From contig JBCCUL010000012.1 in NCBI GenBank assembly GCA_039197065.1, positions 134,555-198,554 of the forward strand: a stretch of 64,000 bases of DNA, in the 5' to 3' direction. This document shows, piece after piece, positions 34,389-43,617 of this stretch. Each line of letters starts with the position of its first letter. Position 1 is the stretch's first letter. Under the pieces are notes generated by a model. The model was not told the DNA's origin and made no database searches. It saw only the letters and a list, made by a program, of their open reading frames with translations. The stretch comes from JANQPX01 sp039197065 (lineage in GTDB: Bacteria > Pseudomonadota > Alphaproteobacteria > Geminicoccales > Geminicoccaceae). Both the position numbers and the translations under genes were made by a program.

Positions 34389-34736
34389 TCAGCCTGGCTT
34401 GGCGGCGGTAACCTTGATCTCGACGGTCGTATCGCCGGCGAGATCAGCGCCGACACAAGCTCTGCAAGGCCAGCCGTCGTCAGGAATCCAGGCGCACCAG
34501 ACCTCATCCATTTCCGGCTTGGTGGCGAGATCGCTCAGATAGACAGTCGCTTCCAGAATATGACGCTTGTCGGTGCCGGCCTCGGCGAGGTTGGCTTCGA
34601 TCACGGCCAGGGACTTCCGGGTCTGCTCCTCGACCGTGTCACCCGGCGCGGTGGCAACGGTCCAGACCAGGCCTGCATGCTCGACGATGCGGCAGCGCCC
34701 CTGATAGACGCCCGGTGTTCGCTTAATATTCGTCAT
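34389..34736 (-). CDS. RidA/YjgF/YER057c/UK114 family protein
   Basis: 115-residue trimeric-fold protein; RidA proper hydrolyses reactive enamine/imine intermediates. The key Arg is kept in DDGWPCRACVGADLAGDTTVEIKVTA, with the conserved Glu in VEIKV. Upstream of the amidase gene (50-bp gap), suggesting it deals with an imine or aminoacrylate-like product, or the amidase product, in the same pathway. Subfamily (RidA or Rid2-7) is not settled. Confidence 0.9.
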   Translation of the reverse strand: MTNIKRTPGVYQGRCRIVEHAGLVWTVATAPGDTVEEQTRKSLAVIEANLAEAGTDKRHILEATVYLSDLATKPEMDEVWCAWIPDDGWPCRACVGADLAGDTTVEIKVTAAKPG

Positions 34737-34854
34737 CGGCGATCCCCGTATCGGTTCTCAACATGACGACCGATAGGCGATGATCGCAAGGAGGCGTAGC
34801 TAGGTAAAGTCCGATGGGACGCCCCCGATAGCCTGTTTGGTTCGGAGGTCTTGT

Positions 34855-35478
34855 TCAGGAGCCGCCGAGCAGGGGATCGATGATCTCGGCAAAGTCGTCA
34901 ATGCTGCGCGATCCCGCATAAGTCTCGCCATTGATCACGAATGTCGGTGTGGATTGCACCTTGTGTTCGTTTTGACCGGTGAGCCTCGACTGAAGGACCC
35001 CGTCGACCAGGCTTTCATCCACGAAGCATGCATCCATTTCACTGTCGCTGAGGCCGCCGAGCTTGCCGAGCTGCTTTAGAGCGGCGCGCGGATCAGGGGA
35101 AGAGGCCCAGCTCGCTTGTGTCTGGAAAAGGACATCCAGGAAGCCGATGTAACGATCGTCCCCGGCGCAGTGGGCGAGAACGGCGGCGTCGACCGCCGGT
35201 TCATTCAAGGGAAAGTCCCGAAAGATCATGCGCACCTTGCCGGTCTCGACATAGCGCTCCTTGAGATCGGGAAGGATCTCGTTGTGAAAGGACGCGCAAT
35301 GCGGGCAGGTCAGCGATGAATATTCGATGATGGTGACAGGTGCGTCGGCATCGCCGATCGCGCGCTCGCCGATTTCGGCGGCCGAACTCTCACCGAGAAC
35401 CAGTGGCAATGAGATCACGACCCAAAAACCGAGGACCACCGTCAGGCTGCCGGCGAGGCGAACAAGCACCTTTTTCAC
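34855..35478 (-). CDS. DsbA-family thiol-disulfide protein (thioredoxin fold)
   Basis: 207 residues with an N-terminal signal anchor (VLVRLAGSLTVVLGFWVVIS region), then a DsbA/DsbG-like domain: EYSSLTCPHCASFH carries the CPHC active site and KVQSTPTFVINGETYAG the cis-Pro loop. The GTG start at 35478 follows AGGAGA at proper spacing; the longer open frame to 35526 lacks such support. It should act in the periplasm, forming or isomerising disulfides. Stands between the RidA gene and a SprA-related gene, without an obvious partner DsbB. Confidence 0.9.
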   Translation of the reverse strand: MKKVLVRLAGSLTVVLGFWVVISLPLVLGESSAAEIGERAIGDADAPVTIIEYSSLTCPHCASFHNEILPDLKERYVETGKVRMIFRDFPLNEPAVDAAVLAHCAGDDRYIGFLDVLFQTQASWASSPDPRAALKQLGKLGGLSDSEMDACFVDESLVDGVLQSRLTGQNEHKVQSTPTFVINGETYAGSRSIDDFAEIIDPLLGGS

Positions 35479-35686
35479 GTTTTCTCTCCTGTGGTCCGAC
35501 CTTAAGGTCCCTAAATCCGAGGCCAACTAAATAGAGCCGGCTCCTGAAACCGGCAAGCTCCAACATGCTAGGTTGCCGATACTTAATGTTCTATGAACGG
35601 CCTGATCTTTGCTGGCGCGCCCCAAGTTCTGCGCTGAGATCGCCGCCAGAAGCTAATGATTTTGGGCCAGCGGTTTGGCGACATGC

Positions 35687-36331
35687 TTAGATATCCACGC
35701 GAATGCCGGCCGCTTCTTCCTCTCTTTGCGGCTGGCTGAGCTGGCTGCCAAACGCATAGGCTTCCCGGGCGGCGGCATAATCCTGCAAGGATGGGTTCGT
35801 GGCGGCATTGGCGGCCGCCGCCATGCGGCCGGCTTTCCTCGCTGCCTCAGCTGGATCGCCACTCAGGACCGATGCCTGAATGCCGACCGAGCCGCCAACG
35901 GCATATTGCCGCCCGTCGGGGCCACGCTGAAAGGTGTAATTGATGGGACCTGCTAGGTCGCCGGCAACGGCGGCATGTGCCTTTTCTTCCTGGCGCACCT
36001 GCTGGTCGCGCTGCTGCAGGCGCGTGACATCCGCCTTTTCGGCGGCGGTAAGCTCCGAAGGCAGTCTGGCGGCGGTCGATGGCGAGGAGGACGCGCGATC
36101 AGCCTGCCAAGGATCGCCTATGCCGGAAGATGCCTGGGCGCGGTTGGATGCCGATGGTGAAGCCGTTGAATCTCTTGGATCTGTATTCTTCTGGCCGTCG
36201 CCGCTTTCCCTGATCTTCAAGGCGACGAGCTGCCTGCCGTTTTGTTCGTCGCCTATCGGTCGAGCGCTGACGACCACGCCGGACCTGCCCGGTCCGGCGA
36301 GCGAACTCACGGAACCAATTGCGGGCAACAT
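35687..36331 (-). CDS. SprA-related putative metalloprotease-like protein
   Basis: 214 residues: a low-complexity Ser/Ala/Asp-rich N-terminal part (about 40-95) and a C-terminal domain with the family core EEKAHAAVAGDLAGPINYTFQ followed by RGPDGRQYAVGGSVGI. As I recall the family, the metal motif is HExxH; here the corresponding stretch reads E115-E-K-A-H119, so the first His is replaced and hydrolase activity is doubtful. No signal peptide is obvious. Ribosome-binding site CGGAGA precedes the ATG. Monocistronic, divergent from the peptide ABC operon. Confidence 0.75.
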   Translation of the reverse strand: MLPAIGSVSSLAGPGRSGVVVSARPIGDEQNGRQLVALKIRESGDGQKNTDPRDSTASPSASNRAQASSGIGDPWQADRASSSPSTAARLPSELTAAEKADVTRLQQRDQQVRQEEKAHAAVAGDLAGPINYTFQRGPDGRQYAVGGSVGIQASVLSGDPAEAARKAGRMAAAANAATNPSLQDYAAAREAYAFGSQLSQPQREEEAAGIRVDI

Positions 36332-36495
36332 GTCGTCCGGTCTCCGAGAAAGCTGCGTTAGGAGGCTAATATCTATCGATAAAGATATCGTGAATGCCGG
36401 GGTTTAGCTCTTATTAACCGAAGCTTGGATTGCACCTTCCGTCAGAGGCTCTAAGATGATTTTAACGATGAACTTGCAGGGGGTGATTTGACATC
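36332..36495 (+). promoter_or_regulatory. Promoter region of the peptide ABC transporter operon
   Basis: Contains an AT-rich palindrome ATATCT-N8-AGATAT (36369-36388) and a possible promoter TTGCAC (36430-36435), 16-bp spacer, TAAGAT (36452-36457). GGGGGTGA near 36480 is the ribosome-binding site of the binding-protein gene. Confidence 0.35.
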
Positions 36496-38082
36496 ATGTT
36501 GGGACGTAGTTTACTCGCCGCTGTTGCGGCAGTGGCAATCATGGCGGGCAGCGCTGACGCTAAGACATTCCGCTACTCGACCACAGGCGACATCCTGGGC
36601 CTCGACCCTCATATGAACAATGAGGGACCGACCAATGCGATGAAGAGCAACGTTTTCGGACGCTTGATTCATCGCCTGCCGGATCTGTCCCTGGAGCCTG
36701 ATCTCGCCACCGAATGGGAGCGTCTCGACGACGTCACCTGGCGCTTCAAGCTGCGCGAGGGCGTAACCTTCCACAACGGCAATCCGTTCAACGCCGACGA
36801 CGTGGTCTACTCCTTCAAGCGCCAGGTCCAGGAAACGTCCGACATGGGCTTTGCGCTCTCGTCGGTCGAATCGGTGAACAAGATCGATGACTTTACGGTT
36901 GAGATCGTCACCAAGGGACCGGATCCGATCCTCCTCCTGAACATGCCGAACTTCTACATCGTCGATGAGGAGTTCACGGAGGAGAATGACAGTTTCGAGG
37001 TCATTCAGGCAGCGGGCAAGATCAACTTCGCCAACACCAATGCCAATGGCACCGGCCCGTTCAAGGTCGTCGAATGGGTGCAGGACAACAAGGTGGTCCT
37101 GGAGCCGTTTGAAGGCTGGTGGAATCAGGAAAACCGGGTCGACAATCTCACGAATATCGAGTTCACGCCGATTGCCAATGACGCGACCCGTGTCGCGGCT
37201 CTTCTATCCGGCGAGATCGACCTGATCTATCCGGTGCCGCTTCAGGACGTCGATCGGTTGAACGGTGACGCCAGTGTCGAGGTGCTGCAAGGCCCTGAAC
37301 TGCGGACCATTTTCCTCGGCTTCGACCAGCACCGGGACGAATTGATGGATATGCCGGGTTCAGGCAAGAATCCGTTCAAGGATGTGAAGGTGCGAAAAGC
37401 CTTTGCCCATGCAATCGATACCGCAGCCATCCAGCGCGTGGTGATGCGCGGCGCTTCAACGCCGACCGGATTGATGGTGGCGCCTGGGATCAACGGTTTC
37501 CAGGAAGATATGAATACGCCTTATGCGTATGATCCGGAGCAGGCGAAAGCGTTGCTCGCAGAAGCTGGCTATGGTGATGGCTTTTCGGTCACCTTGGATT
37601 GTCCGAACGACCGTTACGTCAATGACGAGGCGATCTGCACCGCCGTCATTCCCATGCTGCAGCGGGTCGGTATCGATGTCAGCCTGAATGCCCAGACCAA
37701 GTCGCTTCACTTCAACAAGATCGGTGAAGCGGAGGACAACAACACAAGCTTCTTCATGCTCGGTTGGACGCCAGGTTCGTTCGACAGCCTCAATCCGCTG
37801 CAGAACCTCATGACAGTTGACGGGGACGGGCAGGGATCCTGGAATTCCGGGCGTTACTCCAACGCGGAGATCGAGGAACTTACGGATCAGATTGCCGTGA
37901 CCGTCGATGAGGCTGAGCGGAACGCGCTGATCAAGAAGGCGTTCCAGATCCACCAGGATGATGTCGGCCATATTCCGCTGCATCAGCAAGCACTGGCCTG
38001 GGGGATTCGTTCCGACACCGTCGAAAGCGTGATCCAGCGTCCGTTCAATGACGTCGACCTTCGTAACGTGGTTATGAAGTAG
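36496..38082 (+). CDS. Peptide ABC transporter substrate-binding protein (family 5)
   Basis: 528-residue periplasmic binding protein of the DppA/OppA class, with a Sec signal peptide (first about 22 residues, ...AIMAGSADA|KTFRY). Family signature WRFKLREGVTFHNGNPFNADDVVYSFKR is intact. First gene of a five-component transporter operon followed by an M20 peptidase. The very similar family includes binders of dipeptides, oligopeptides, glutathione and some opines, so the ligand is open. Confidence 0.94.
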   Translation: MLGRSLLAAVAAVAIMAGSADAKTFRYSTTGDILGLDPHMNNEGPTNAMKSNVFGRLIHRLPDLSLEPDLATEWERLDDVTWRFKLREGVTFHNGNPFNADDVVYSFKRQVQETSDMGFALSSVESVNKIDDFTVEIVTKGPDPILLLNMPNFYIVDEEFTEENDSFEVIQAAGKINFANTNANGTGPFKVVEWVQDNKVVLEPFEGWWNQENRVDNLTNIEFTPIANDATRVAALLSGEIDLIYPVPLQDVDRLNGDASVEVLQGPELRTIFLGFDQHRDELMDMPGSGKNPFKDVKVRKAFAHAIDTAAIQRVVMRGASTPTGLMVAPGINGFQEDMNTPYAYDPEQAKALLAEAGYGDGFSVTLDCPNDRYVNDEAICTAVIPMLQRVGIDVSLNAQTKSLHFNKIGEAEDNNTSFFMLGWTPGSFDSLNPLQNLMTVDGDGQGSWNSGRYSNAEIEELTDQIAVTVDEAERNALIKKAFQIHQDDVGHIPLHQQALAWGIRSDTVESVIQRPFNDVDLRNVVMK

Positions 38083-38154
38083 TCCGATGGCTAGGCTCAG
38101 GGGTCATCGTTTGAGGCTCCTGAGCCAAGTCCACCTTATGCTGGTGGAATCGCC

Positions 38155-39144
38155 GTGATCGCCTTCATCATCCAGAGGCTTTTTCAGGCCGTCCTGGTCA
38201 TGTTGGTGGTGGCGCTGATTTCGTTTTCGCTCTTTCAGTTCGTCGGTGATCCCATCAACAACATGGTCGGGGTCGACTCGACCATCGAGCAGCGGGAAGC
38301 GCTGCGTGAGCGTCTCGGCCTGAACGATCCTATCCCTGTGCAGTTCGCGACCTGGGTTGGCAATGCGGTCCAGGGCGAGTTCGGCAAGTCCTACCGCATG
38401 GGCAAGCCCGTAGCTGATCTGATCGCCGAGCGGCTTCCGGCGACGCTGGAGCTGGTGGGGTTGTCCGCGGTGATCGCGCTGCTGGTCGGCATTCCGATGG
38501 GCATCTACACAGGCCTGCATCGGGAAAACTGGCTCTCGAAGGTTTTTCTCGCCACCTCTCTGATCGGTATTTCGATCCCGACCTTTCTGATCGGCATCCT
38601 TCTGATCCTGATCTTCGGTGTCTGGCTCGGCTGGCTGCCGACCTTCGGGCGTCAGGGGCTGGTCGATATTGGCCTTTGGCAAACCAGCTTTCTTACGGCG
38701 AAGGGCTGGAGCCACATCATCATGCCAGCGATAACACTCGCCCTTTTCCAGCTCACGCTGATCATGCGTCTGGTGCGCGCTGAAATGCTGGAGGTGCTGA
38801 GAACTGACTACATCAAATTCGCCCGCGCCCGCGGTCTAACCAACCGCGCCGTCAATTTCGGCCATGCGCTCAAGAACACGCTTGTGCCGGTCATCACGAT
38901 CACCGGCCTTCAAATCGGTTCCCTGCTGGCCTTTTCGATCATCACCGAAACGGTCTTCCAGTGGCCGGGCATGGGGCTTTTGATCATTCAGGCGATCTCC
39001 TTCGTCGATATCCCCATCATGTCCAGTTATCTCGTTCTGATCGCACTGTTTTTCGTGCTGATCAACCTGATCGTCGACCTCCTTTATTATACCGTCGATC
39101 CCCGCCTTAGAATCGAACGGACCTCGTCGACAGGAGGCCATTGA
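38155..39144 (+). CDS. Peptide ABC transporter permease (DppB-like)
   Basis: 329 residues, about six transmembrane helices, with the N-terminal signature of the B permeases (IIQRLFQAVLVMLVVALISFSLFQ) and the EAA-type loop YIKFARARGLTNRAVNFGHALKNTLVPVIT, which docks on the ATPases. GTG start at 38155. Ends with TGATG overlap with the next permease. Confidence 0.94.
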   Translation: MIAFIIQRLFQAVLVMLVVALISFSLFQFVGDPINNMVGVDSTIEQREALRERLGLNDPIPVQFATWVGNAVQGEFGKSYRMGKPVADLIAERLPATLELVGLSAVIALLVGIPMGIYTGLHRENWLSKVFLATSLIGISIPTFLIGILLILIFGVWLGWLPTFGRQGLVDIGLWQTSFLTAKGWSHIIMPAITLALFQLTLIMRLVRAEMLEVLRTDYIKFARARGLTNRAVNFGHALKNTLVPVITITGLQIGSLLAFSIITETVFQWPGMGLLIIQAISFVDIPIMSSYLVLIALFFVLINLIVDLLYYTVDPRLRIERTSSTGGH

Positions 39145-40106
39145 TGCAGCAGATCGACACTCGGGCGCCGAGCGACCATCACACCAACCGGCTCATCGAC
39201 GCCATCCGCCGGTTTCTCGATGGCGACGTTTTCTACAGCTTCAAACGCTCACCGATCACCATCATCGCCTTCTTCGTCACCATGCTGATGTTCCTGGCCG
39301 CGATCTTCGCGCCATGGATTGCCCCGCACGATACCAGCAATATCGCGAGCCTCGACCTGATGAACGCCTTTCGTCCGCCGGCCTGGACGGCGGGCGGTGA
39401 TCAGCTCTTTCCGCTCGGCACCGACGATCAGGGGCGGGATGTTCTTTCGGCGATCATCTTCGGCCTTCGCATCTCCCTCTATGTGGGCTTTGCAGGCGTC
39501 ATCCTGGCTGCGGTTTTCGGCACGCTGCTCGGTCTGCTGTCCGGTTATGTCGGCGGTACGCTGGACAGCATCATCATGCGCATCGCTGATATTCAGTTGA
39601 CCTTTCCATCGATCCTGATCGCTCTCCTGTTCGACGGGATCGTGCGTTCGGTCATGTCGGCGACGATGCACAAGGACTTCAAGCTGACCGTCCTGGTGCT
39701 GGCGATCGCCGCCTCGCAATGGGTGAACTTCGCCCGCACCGTGCGCGGCTCGACCATGGTCGAGAAGAACAAGGAATATGTGCAGGCTGCGCGCGTCATC
39801 GGCATTCATCCCGTGCTGATCATGCTTCGCCATGTTCTCCCCAACGTTACTGGACCGGTGCTGGTGATCGGCACCTTGAGCCTGGCGATCGCGATCCTCA
39901 CCGAGGCAACGCTCTCCTTCCTCGGCGTCGGTGTCCCGGTCACCCAACCTTCGCTCGGCACGCTGATCCGAATCGGCAATGACTTTCTGTTCTCAGGTGA
40001 GTGGTGGATGACGATCTTTCCCGGCATTGCGCTCGTCATTTTGGTGCTGGCCGTGAACCTGCTCGGCGACTGGATGCGCGACGCCCTCAATCCGAAACTG
40101 CGGTAG
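39144..40106 (+). CDS. Peptide ABC transporter permease (DppC-like)
   Basis: 320 residues. C-type permease with N-terminal extension, about six helices (first FFVTMLMFLAAIFAPWIAP), the motif LFPLGTDDQGRDVLSAIIFG and the EAA loop YVQAARVIGIHPVLIMLRHVLPNVTGPVLV. AGGAGG upstream and a 1-bp overlap (TGATG) with the preceding gene fix the ATG at 39144 rather than the TTG three bases earlier. Confidence 0.94.
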   Translation: MQQIDTRAPSDHHTNRLIDAIRRFLDGDVFYSFKRSPITIIAFFVTMLMFLAAIFAPWIAPHDTSNIASLDLMNAFRPPAWTAGGDQLFPLGTDDQGRDVLSAIIFGLRISLYVGFAGVILAAVFGTLLGLLSGYVGGTLDSIIMRIADIQLTFPSILIALLFDGIVRSVMSATMHKDFKLTVLVLAIAASQWVNFARTVRGSTMVEKNKEYVQAARVIGIHPVLIMLRHVLPNVTGPVLVIGTLSLAIAILTEATLSFLGVGVPVTQPSLGTLIRIGNDFLFSGEWWMTIFPGIALVILVLAVNLLGDWMRDALNPKLR

Positions 40107-40110
40107 CCAG

Positions 40111-41121
40111 ATGTCGCTTCTCGAGGTCGAACATCTCAGAATCGAATTTCCGACGCGCCGCGGCACGCTCATAGCTGTCGATGACATCTCCTTTGCGATC
40201 GAGGAGGGCGAAGTGCTTGGCGTCGTCGGGGAGAGCGGCGCAGGCAAGTCTCTGACGGGGGCTGCGATCATCGGTCTGCTGGAACCGCCGGGCCGGATCG
40301 CCGGTGGCGTCATCAGGCTTGATGGACGACGGATCGATGATCTTCGTTATGAAGATCTCAGAAAGATCCGCGGCCGCGAGATCGGCGCGATCTTTCAGGA
40401 TCCGCTCACCAGCCTTAACCCGCTCTATACCGTCGGCCGGCAGCTGGTGGAGACCATCCAGACCCACGGCGAAACGTCGGCGAGCGCTGCTCGCACTCGG
40501 GCGATCGAGCTTCTGGACGAAGTCGGCATTCCAGCCCCGGAGCGCCGCATCGATGGCTTCCCCCATGAATTCTCCGGCGGCATGCGCCAGCGTGTCGTCA
40601 TCGCGCTGGCACTGGCCGCCAATCCTCGCCTGATCGTGGCGGACGAACCGACGACTGCCCTTGATGTCTCGATCCAGGCGCAGATCATCGCCCTACTAAA
40701 GCGGTTGTGCCGGGACCATGGCACCGCCGTGATGCTGATCACCCACGATATGGGCGTCATTGCCGAGACCGCCGATCGCGTCGCCGTGATGTATGCCGGC
40801 CGCATCGCTGAAATCGGTCCGGTGCGCGATGTCGTCAAGCATCCCAGCCATCCCTATACCGAAGGCCTGATGGGCTCGATCCCGATCATCGGCCATCGTC
40901 TGGAAAACCTGACACAAATCGACGGCGCCATGCCCCGCCTCACTGAAATCCCAAAGGGATGCGCCTTCAACCCTCGCTGCCCCAAAGCCGTCGACCGCTG
41001 CTTCAAGGACCGACCCGACCTCCACCCCACCGGCCCCACCCAATCCGCCTGCTGGATCGCCGGCGGCGATCTGCTGGACTTGAACCTCGACACACCACGA
41101 CGCGCCGGTGAGCCAGCATGA
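40111..41121 (+). CDS. Peptide ABC transporter ATP-binding protein (DppD-like)
   Basis: 336-residue ATPase of the transporter. Walker A GESGAGKSLTG, signature FSGGMRQRVVIALAL, Walker B RLIVADEPTTALD, H-loop MLITHDMGV. The C-terminal oligopeptide-transport extension holds the four-Cys pattern CAFNPRCPKAVDRC plus a later Cys, which in some related ATPases binds an iron-sulfur cluster. Overlaps the next ATPase gene by 4 bp (ATGA). Confidence 0.95.
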   Translation: MSLLEVEHLRIEFPTRRGTLIAVDDISFAIEEGEVLGVVGESGAGKSLTGAAIIGLLEPPGRIAGGVIRLDGRRIDDLRYEDLRKIRGREIGAIFQDPLTSLNPLYTVGRQLVETIQTHGETSASAARTRAIELLDEVGIPAPERRIDGFPHEFSGGMRQRVVIALALAANPRLIVADEPTTALDVSIQAQIIALLKRLCRDHGTAVMLITHDMGVIAETADRVAVMYAGRIAEIGPVRDVVKHPSHPYTEGLMGSIPIIGHRLENLTQIDGAMPRLTEIPKGCAFNPRCPKAVDRCFKDRPDLHPTGPTQSACWIAGGDLLDLNLDTPRRAGEPA

Positions 41122-42179
41122 CGGAAACGAACGCCGCCCGACGTGACGAGGTCGCAGTCGAGCTAGTGGTCGCCGACCACTTGGGGAAGGGGTTTGATAT
41201 TTCGCCGCCGCTATTGAATCGGGTGATCGAGCGGCAGGGGCGGGTGGTGCTGAAGGCGGTGGACGGGGTGAGCTTTTCGATCCCGAAGGGGACGACGTTC
41301 AGCCTGGTGGGTGAGAGTGGGTGCGGAAAATCGACGGTGGCGCGGCTGCTGGTCGGGCTTTATGCGCCAACGACTGGGCGGATCATGTTCGATGGTGCGG
41401 ATATGGCAGCACCCCGTACGCGTGCGGAGGACAAAGCGCTCCGTGCGCGCATGCAGATGATATTTCAAGATCCCTATGCGAGCCTCAATCCCCGCTGGCG
41501 GGTGCGCGATATCATCGCTGAGCCGATCAGGGCGTTCGATCTTGCCAGCGGCGAGGCGCTCGACGAGAGGGTGGGGGAGTTGTTGAAACAGGTTGGGCTG
41601 AGCCCGATCGACGGCGAGAAGTTTCCCCATGAGTTTTCCGGCGGTCAGCGCCAGCGCATTTCGATAGCGCGGGCACTTGCAGGCGAGCCGGAGTTTCTGG
41701 TTTGCGATGAGCCGACATCTGCGCTCGATGTCTCGGTGCAGGCGCAGATCCTGAACCTGATGAAGGATCTGCAGCGCCGTCTCGGCCTCACCTATCTGTT
41801 CATCAGCCATAATCTCGCCGTGGTCGATCACATCTCGGATGTCATCGGCGTGATGTATCTGGGCAGGCTCTGCGAGGTTGCGAGCCGGGATGAGATCTTC
41901 AAGAATCCGCGTCACCCCTATACGCGTCTGCTTCTGGACACGATCCCCGATCTCGACATGACCGGAAAAAGCAGGGCGCCGGTTGCCGGCGAGGTGCCGA
42001 ATCCGATCAACCCACCGTCAGGCTGCGCCTTCCATCCGCGCTGCCCCGTTGCCGATGAGCGCTGCAAGCGAGAGCGGCCGGAGTTGAAGCCCGATACAGC
42101 CAGCGGCAGCGAAGTCGCCTGTCATGCCGTCGAGGAAGCGCGGCTTCCAGCCCCATCGGCGATGGGGGGCGATACTTGA
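41118..42179 (+). CDS. Peptide ABC transporter ATP-binding protein (DppF-like)
   Basis: 353-residue second ATPase. Walker A GESGCGKSTVARLL, signature FSGGQRQRISIARALA, Walker B FLVCDEPTSALD, H-loop LFISHNLAV, and a C-terminal CAFHPRCPVADERC motif. Heterodimer partner of the preceding ATPase. Its stop codon lies in the first copy of a 14-bp direct repeat, the second copy of which carries the start of the downstream peptidase. Confidence 0.95.
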   Translation: MTETNAARRDEVAVELVVADHLGKGFDISPPLLNRVIERQGRVVLKAVDGVSFSIPKGTTFSLVGESGCGKSTVARLLVGLYAPTTGRIMFDGADMAAPRTRAEDKALRARMQMIFQDPYASLNPRWRVRDIIAEPIRAFDLASGEALDERVGELLKQVGLSPIDGEKFPHEFSGGQRQRISIARALAGEPEFLVCDEPTSALDVSVQAQILNLMKDLQRRLGLTYLFISHNLAVVDHISDVIGVMYLGRLCEVASRDEIFKNPRHPYTRLLLDTIPDLDMTGKSRAPVAGEVPNPINPPSGCAFHPRCPVADERCKRERPELKPDTASGSEVACHAVEEARLPAPSAMGGDT

Positions 42180-42227
42180 CCTCGACACGCCTGTCAGCGA
42201 CAGGAGGCCGGATTTGACCTCGACACG
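42176..42227 (+). repeat. 14-bp direct repeat and small hairpin spanning ATPase stop and peptidase start
   Basis: TTGACCTCGACACG occurs at 42176-42189 and 42214-42227. The first copy holds the ATPase stop, the second the peptidase TTG start. Between them lies CTGTC-AGC-GACAG (42191-42203), whose right foot runs into the AGGAGG ribosome-binding site. The first TTG would open a 13-codon frame ending TTGA at the true start. Confidence 0.6.
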
Positions 42228-43614
42228 TGATGATGCATTGGCGCGTGCCCGCGCTCACTTTGATGGCGGTGACTTTCAGGCCGACTTGGCGCGGCGCGTT
42301 GCGATCCCGACGGAAAGCCAGGAAGCGGGGCAGCGCCAGGAGCTCTATCGCTATCTCCTCTCGGAGATCGGGCCCTGGCTTCGGCGCTACGGTTTTGCCA
42401 TTGAGCTTTTCGAGAATAGCGATCCGGAAGGCGGCCCCTTTCTGCTCGCCACCCTGCATGAAGATGACGATGCGCCGACGCTCCTGACTTACGGTCACGG
42501 CGATGTCGTGCGCGGTATCCCGGAGCAATGGCGGGACGGGCTCGATCCCTGGACGATCACATCAGAGGGCGATCGTTGGTACGGACGCGGCACGGCGGAC
42601 AATAAGGGCCAGCACAGCATTATCATGGCGGCGCTCGCCCAGGTGATCGAGGCGCGCGGGCGGGCGGGCTTCAACGCCAAGATCCTGATCGAGACCGGCG
42701 AGGAGGTGGGTTCGCCCGGCCTTTCCGCGTTCTGCGCCGAGCATCGTGACATACTCGCGGCCGACCTCTTTCTTGCCTCGGACGGGCCGCGTCAGGCGCT
42801 CGACAAGGCGGATGTCTCGCTCGGCAATCGCGGTGGGCTCTCCTTCGATCTGATCGTCGATCTTCGCAAAGGCAGTCGACATTCCGGTCACTATGGCGGT
42901 TTGATCGAGGACCCGGGCATCATCCTCGCCCATGCTCTGTCGTCGATCATGGACAGGCAGGGGCGGATCCTCGTGGATGAGTGGCGGCCCAGAGCCGTGC
43001 CGGAGCGCGTTACCGAGGCGCTCCGCGCACTCACAACGAATGCTGGGGACGCGGCGCTGGTAGGGCCGGAGGATTGGGGCGAGCCCGGGCTTTCGTCCGC
43101 CGAGAAGGTGCTGGGCTGGACCGGGTTCATCGTGCTCGCCTTTATCACCGGCAGGCCGGAAAACCCGGTGAACGGTGTCCAGCCCGACGCTAGGGCGCGC
43201 TGCCAGATCCGCTATACGGCGGACGTCGACGAGGATGACCTGTTGCCAGCGCTCAGACGGCATCTGGACGAGAAGGGCTTTCCCGAAGTCGAGATCCGTC
43301 AGGCCGGCCACGCCGTGTTTCCTGCCTGGCGTACCGATCCGGATAACCCTTGGGTCGATTGGACGCTGGCCTCCATGAGCCGGACGCTCGGTTATCAGCC
43401 GAACCTGGTGCCGAATTCCTCAGGCGGCCTGCCGAGCGCGATCTTCAATCGGGCTCTGGACATTCCCGTGATCTGGATCCCCCATTCCTATGGCGGCTGT
43501 CGGCAGCATGGTCCGGACGAGCATTTGCTGGCGCCTGCGACCCGCGAGGGTTTGGAGATCATGACCGGGCTCTTTTGGGATTTGGGCGAAACGCCGCCGA
43601 AAGGCTCGGACTGA
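42214..43614 (+). CDS. M20-family metallopeptidase (dipeptidase-like)
   Basis: 466 residues. Zinc-site motifs: LLTYGHGDVVRGIPEQW, WYGRGTADNKGQH (bridging Asp), KILIETGEEVGSPGL (catalytic Glu pair), and late PVIWIPHSYGGCRQHGPDEHLL (His). The TTG at 42214 has AGGAGG at ideal spacing and is preferred over an ATG 30 codons upstream inside the ATPase gene. Last gene of the peptide ABC operon, so it probably hydrolyses imported peptides or acylated amino acids in the cytoplasm. Convergent with the MFS gene only 3 bp away, without a terminator. Confidence 0.9.
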   Translation: MTSTRDDALARARAHFDGGDFQADLARRVAIPTESQEAGQRQELYRYLLSEIGPWLRRYGFAIELFENSDPEGGPFLLATLHEDDDAPTLLTYGHGDVVRGIPEQWRDGLDPWTITSEGDRWYGRGTADNKGQHSIIMAALAQVIEARGRAGFNAKILIETGEEVGSPGLSAFCAEHRDILAADLFLASDGPRQALDKADVSLGNRGGLSFDLIVDLRKGSRHSGHYGGLIEDPGIILAHALSSIMDRQGRILVDEWRPRAVPERVTEALRALTTNAGDAALVGPEDWGEPGLSSAEKVLGWTGFIVLAFITGRPENPVNGVQPDARARCQIRYTADVDEDDLLPALRRHLDEKGFPEVEIRQAGHAVFPAWRTDPDNPWVDWTLASMSRTLGYQPNLVPNSSGGLPSAIFNRALDIPVIWIPHSYGGCRQHGPDEHLLAPATREGLEIMTGLFWDLGETPPKGSD

Positions 43615-43617
43615 GCG

